Made by a program: the position numbers and the translations under genes. A stretch of DNA of 64,000 bases from Lineus longissimus (lineage: Eukaryota > Nemertea > Pilidiophora > Heteronemertea > Lineidae), in contig NC_088310.1 of the NCBI RefSeq assembly GCF_910592395.1, forward strand, positions 7,941,501-8,005,500, read 5' to 3'. Of the stretch, positions 59,205 through 64,000 are shown one piece after another. Under the pieces are notes generated by a model. That model was not told where the DNA came from and did no database searches. It saw nothing but the letters and a program-made list of their open reading frames with translations. The first letter of the stretch is position 1. The number at the start of each line of letters is the position of its first letter.

Positions 59205-60139
59205 ATTTTCACAACCACTATCCTCGGATATGAACAATGATACACAAATTCCTTGAAATCCGTCTGAGAGAAATTCAGACCAAAGACCTCCCCGAATCAA
59301 TCTGTCAATGACATTTGGATCCAGTATCTAAACTCCTAATCGACCAACTGGAAGATCACAGATAACTTGAACAACACAAACTAAATCAAGAACCACAACA
59401 TTTAGAACTCAGATGAGAAATGAAAGATGACTAAAAAATTCTATCCACAAAAGCAACAGTATGATTTCATTTAATGCTGTAATCAATTTGTAGACAGAAA
59501 GCATTAGGATAATACAAAATCAATCAAGTTAATTACTGACGATAATTAGTAACTTAAACATCTTCAATCAAAGCCTGTCACTTAAGCTGAAGGTATACAG
59601 GAAGGAATACGCCTTCAACTTGAGTTAAGTTGGTCAAAGTTTGACCAAAGTGCAGGACCAACCATGAGAATCTGGGAATTTAAGTCAAGCCCCTGAACAG
59701 TTTTAGAACTTGAAGGGAGATTTTGTAGCCTTTTGGCTTGGCTTTGACGTTGCTTGGTACGCTCACCCTTTCAATCCCTTTCAATCAGGAGGCTTCAGTG
59801 AGATCTGTGTCAAACAATTTCAGAAATAACACGTTACATCTACCTTTTAAATCGCTAAACAAAACAGTATACATTTCACACTAAGCCTTCTAATACATAA
59901 TCTCGATTTAAGAAAGTGACAAACCTCGAATGAAGAAGCATAATTCCTCATAGCTATCGAATGAATCATATTCTTCAGGCAACATGCATGCACATGGTGT
60001 GGACCTGTAGCTGTCTCCCCTGACAGTGGCGAGGTCAGCGCTAATCCTCACACCTAGATCCTTGGGACATTCTCGGAGATGGCATCACCCCATCTAATGC
60101 TACACTCAAATGTTTTTGAATTTTTGGAAAACATTTTAT

Positions 60140-60250
60140 GGTTTTTCAGCCAACACAAATATGCACCCTTCAGAGGTGCAATGAAAAACCCTTTGATGTT
60201 TTTCATCTGAAAAACCTCTAGGGATGTATATCTGTGTTGGCTGAAAAAAC
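60140..60250. mobile_element. Hairpin-forming MITE-like element
   Basis: ggtttttcagccaacacaaa + tatgcaccc at the left is the reverse complement, with 4 mismatches, of gggatgtatatctgtgttgg + ctgaaaaaacc at the right. A second pair (gaaaaaccctttgatg / catctgaaaaacc) lies inside. Confidence 0.78.
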
Positions 60251-60981
60251 CTGAAAAGGCTTATCAAAAGCTCAAAAACCTTCACTTTTAAGACTATATC
60301 ACCAGTCCCAAATGCAGAACATCCAAGTCTGGCCTATCATAAATTTCATGTCAGGACCGAAACTTGGCAAAGTCTGCGATACTGTATGGACACCAATATT
60401 CAAACTGACAGCACTACTTTGATGAATTTTTTCGTCAGAAACATTCCAAATCAGTGAAAATTCGGACGGGGATGTGCCAAAAGCAGAACACCAAGATCTG
60501 GATGGATTTAAGCTTATCAGCTGCAAACAGAAATTCACAATCAATGCAGCTGAAAGCGACATTAACATAAAACTAAGAATTTCCTTTCGATCACCAATAA
60601 AATCATTGAGTCGGGACATAATATGAAATCAATTTCGATTTCTGCAAATGTCACAGCAGTAGATTCGCAATTGTAGTTCACCTATACCATCCAAATTGGT
60701 GTAACGCTTGACAATTTCCTTCACTAACTTCACTCCTTTTACAGACTTTTCAAAAGTCTTCATCACATTGGACGAAAATTTCTGAAGTACGTCTGCTGAG
60801 TCTAATCAAGCAAGCAATGGGGTGGCCATTAGTCATTTGGAAATTAACACCCAAGAGAGTTGCATCTGAAAACATTGCTAAGTGCTGAAACGTGCAAGGC
60901 TGATAATATCATGGTTTGGACGATCTTAAAAGCCCTCTGCAGTGAAGAATTTGAAATTTGTAATTGTGAATTTGAAATTTA

Positions 60982-61031
60982 ATAGGGAGTGTCCTTAATA
61001 GAGGGGTGTACGCTATTAGAGGTTCCACTGT
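60982..61031. mobile_element. MITE, CAGTGGAACCTCTC family, fragment 6
   Basis: A 50-bp right-end fragment with gtgtccttaatagaggggtg and attagaggttccactgt, upstream of the gene. Confidence 0.6.
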
Positions 61032-64000
61032 CAAAACAACATTTCTATTGGCAGCAGAATCTTTCGAAAAAAGTGCCTTTTGATAAATGATCTTCTACTA
61101 AAAATCTTGAAATTATCAGTAAATCTACATACTTAGGATATATGGCAAGAGGAATCGTACATGCCTATTGGATACCGGCCACTCGTAACAATAAACATGG
61201 TCTCCGACAGTAATCCTGCAACGCACTCGATTCTGACGTCCGTGATTTTTATGGATCCGTAAACGTCCTTTTGCGACCAGTGTCAACATTGTTCTGGGCA
61301 ATCAAAACAGCCCTTTAAATCACTTTTTATCCATTTATCATCTTAAAACCCTTAAAACAGGCTGTTTTGCCATCTTTTCACATCGAGATGTTTATTCCTA
61401 TATTGCAAGGCTCACACAAATGACAATTTAGATCAAATCCTTGCGAGTTCAGTTTTGGCAAGTGACCTCCAGAAGTCATGTTGTGATTGCCAAAAGGAAA
61501 GTATCTGAGAAACACAACTTGAAAAGTCTCGCTTCAAAATTAGGGAAAGGACATGAAATTGACCAGTAGGAATTCCATCAGATTAGTTTGAGATCCTTAG
61601 ATTTTGTACATCCGTTTGGTTCCTTGTGTAATGTTAAGTAACCATTTGATATGCCTTCATCGCATTCGATGGGCCAATACGTATTTTGATATATCTACTG
61701 ATGTTTGTGGATGTCTTCCTGACATTGCAAACTAAATACGGGCACTAGTGCATGTAGTGCAGTGGTGGTCATGCTGAGCGCTTCAACTTCTAAACCCAAA
61801 TCCAAATGTTTACCCATAGCCCTCACGGACAATGCCATCTTATTTGCGCCAATTCGACCAGAATGAGTTTGATATGCCCAAGTTGAAATTAAACCACATC
61901 TAATGGGCCAAACCGGCCAACTATGGACAAATAACTGGTAAGAAGTCTTGAATAACGCGTCAAATTCTCCATCGACAAAAGGAGATTTGTTCGGAATGAA
62001 AAGACAAGATAGATTGGTAAATAGATTAGAAAAATCTCAAGACAGGAAAGGATCTTCGTATTACGAATTCATGATGTTTTGCCTAGGCCAACATAATTTG
62101 AAAGTACTAGTACTACCTTCGTCCCGTAAAAAATCTTTCAATGCCTCAGCGGTTAAACATGTTAAAGGATGAATCGATACAGTACATACAAAAGTAAAAT
62201 GGGTCTGGTTCTAACACATAGTTGTGATCAAAGGTAACACCTTTGAGATTGAAATTCCTCCTTAAGGCAATCAAATTCGGACAACATCAAAAGAACTTCA
62301 ACCTATCGCTCATAACAAACTCATATCAAGCCGAACAAAAGTGCTTTCAGCGACCAAAAATTCCGTTTTAACACGAGTGGAACTTTTTGAGCAAATATTT
62401 TAACTTTTTGGCAGTGTGAGCGCCGTCGTCCCGCCTTGAACGAAAGCAGCATGTCCAGTATCACTTTAGCAGGCATGTTCATTTGACTTGTTGTTCCTCT
62501 TGAAGACATGCTTAGAAACAGAAAAGCCATACTTACTCAAAAGCAAACTGTGGAAGAAACTGCGGAAGTTGCAGAGACAAGGCATAGATACCAACCCAAG
62601 TCACCATGAGAAGATACCGATGCAGTTCCACAGGCGAGCCAAACTATTGAAACCCACTTGGAGAAGCCATTAAGGATGCCATCATTCCATTTTTTTGCAA
62701 TGAAATTTTGATGAAGTTTTTTACAAATCCTTACAAATATCATTGAGGCCAATATCCTGAATGAACATACATGTACACCAATTAGCAAAGATTTCTCATG
62801 ACCAATATGTAGTACCAGTCTCTCTTTAACATGTTCAATTGAACCTGTAGACGTGAAGCTCCTTGGGGAATCGGGGAAGGTAGAATTGGGAAAACAGTGA
62901 TTCATGACTAAGTGCCAATCATTAGAGCACTAAATAGCTTGACCACCAACCGCTTTGAGGAGTACTGGCAGTTGCTTTGGTCTGCTGAGAGCATGAGCTT
63001 TCAAGCCTCTAAAATACATCTTTTGGGACACACACATCTTACTTTACGATGATTTCATCACCTTCGTGCCAAAGTTTGTCTTATGCACCAAAAACCTTTT
63101 TTGCCATAAATATGAGACTACATGTAGCTGATGTCATTTGAAGATGTTTGGGAGCATATTTTGCTATATAAACCTCCGCAAAGGGCATTGTATCACTAGT
63201 ACAACATTTGCCTAAACTGCTATTTTTCAAGGACGCAAAAGCATCTAACCATCATCCCACCATATCCCCCCCAGGCATTATCAGAAAACAAACCATGAGA
63301 AATCAATTCATTCAATATATACCTGTCTATTATTAGAACAATTGTCATAAAATTTACGTCCCATTGAACGTATATTTACCTTATCACAGAAATGGAAGCT
63401 ATTATCGATTATTTGATAAAGTAAACTTTAGAGTGCATTTTTCAAATTTCCTGGTAATGTAAATAAAGTCTTGTATACGTGTTGTTGTACATTTCATGAA
63501 CAGTAAAACAAAGTATTTGTTTCAAGGACGTGAAATAGATGACTGAATCACTTTTGTATCAATTAACAAAGAAGTAGGTTCAAGTTCAATTTGATGACAG
63601 TCACCTCAATAGGACTGATTTGTAGGCCAAAAATGATATGAATATGACTTGCCAGGCCTGTTGAAGTAAAACTTATTTCATTATCTAAATATTACTTCAG
63701 CTGTTTTTCTAGTTGATAAAAGAAAGAAAATAAATGGGTTTTTTGCCACACAATCAGTCACAAGACATTTGTCTACTGAATTTTTAAAAGTGCGACAGCG
63801 CCTAAATCCTACTCACTTACTCCCTTTTGGCGATGCATTAACTTAATCAGGCTCCATTATATACAGTCTGTTCATTCCGTCAATGAAATAAAGCCTCATC
63901 TGTGATGCTATCGCCAAGAGATGGATTTATCCGACCAACCTTTACACTGATATGCAATGTACATTACTATAACACCACAGAAATGGACATTTCTTGATTA

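Larger units (their letters stand above)
59205..64000. other. Upstream region, 5' UTR or further 5' introns
   Basis: 4.8 kb without a convincing coding exon on either strand. Holds a hairpin element (60140-60250) and a MITE fragment (60982-61031). An AG acceptor just right of 59327 (GTTTAG|ATACTGG on the minus strand) would extend exon 1 in frame by 41 codons if an upstream exon exists. No promoter could be assigned. Confidence 0.5.

Noticed and set aside
58443-59160. Leu/Gly-rich + strand frames opposite exon 1
   Set aside because: Produced by the repeated SPR codons on the other strand; repetitive and with no gene context.
169-59204. Spectraplakin, beta-spectrin or dystrophin as the identity of the gene
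   Set aside because: CH1/CH2 carry nesprin-type signatures ([30 protein letters not shown]), there is no plakin domain after CH2, and the loop signature LYPNTAxxGRExIRQEL fits nesprin rods.
62537-62905. 122-codon minus-strand frame upstream of the gene
   Set aside because: No domain, no coding-like pattern, not bordered by splice signals; consistent with chance.

Overview
This is eukaryotic, animal-type DNA dominated by one intron-rich gene on the minus strand. I could chain 61 coding exons between positions 59204 (5' end) and 169. The splice signals are almost all GT-AG, the phases agree at every junction, and the joined reading frame is exactly 5,060 codons with no stop. It continues off the left edge of the window. 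The predicted protein has a Ser/Pro/Arg-rich N-terminal extension, a pair of calponin-homology (CH) domains very close to those of nesprin-1/2 (SYNE1/SYNE2), a short linker, and then an unbroken spectrin-repeat rod. This is the invertebrate nesprin (SYNE1/Msp300/ANC-1) architecture: a giant linker that binds actin at its N-terminus and, in family members, is anchored in the outer nuclear membrane by a C-terminal KASH domain. The KASH end would lie beyond position 1 and is not visible.

Layout, right to left: 59.3-64 kb is upstream or 5' non-coding sequence with repeats. 58.4-59.2 kb is exon 1 (disordered extension). 57.9-50.5 kb holds exons 2-8 (CH1 and CH2) in long introns. 47.8-45.9 kb holds two small linker exons. 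45.1-18.9 kb holds exons 11-35, the divergent first part of the rod, with introns up to 4 kb. 18.7-0.2 kb holds exons 36-61, a regular array in which two spectrin-repeat types (A, about 106 residues, and B, about 108 residues) alternate about eleven times.

The introns carry many small transposons and minisatellites: a mariner-like MITE family with CAGTGGAACCTCTC ends, two TTAA-flanked MITEs, a GCGAC-rich inverted-repeat family, a tRNA-derived SINE with a LINE-like tail, a LINE 3' fragment, and at least a dozen tandem arrays. Several arrays start exactly at exon-intron borders. One (58 bp x 7) includes a copied 3' splice site and the first 19 bases of an exon.

The organism is probably a marine invertebrate such as a lophotrochozoan or a basal deuterostome. 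This rests only on the single nesprin-type gene, the repeat types and frequent tacatgta-like words, and I cannot place it more precisely. No second protein gene, RNA gene or prokaryotic feature was found.
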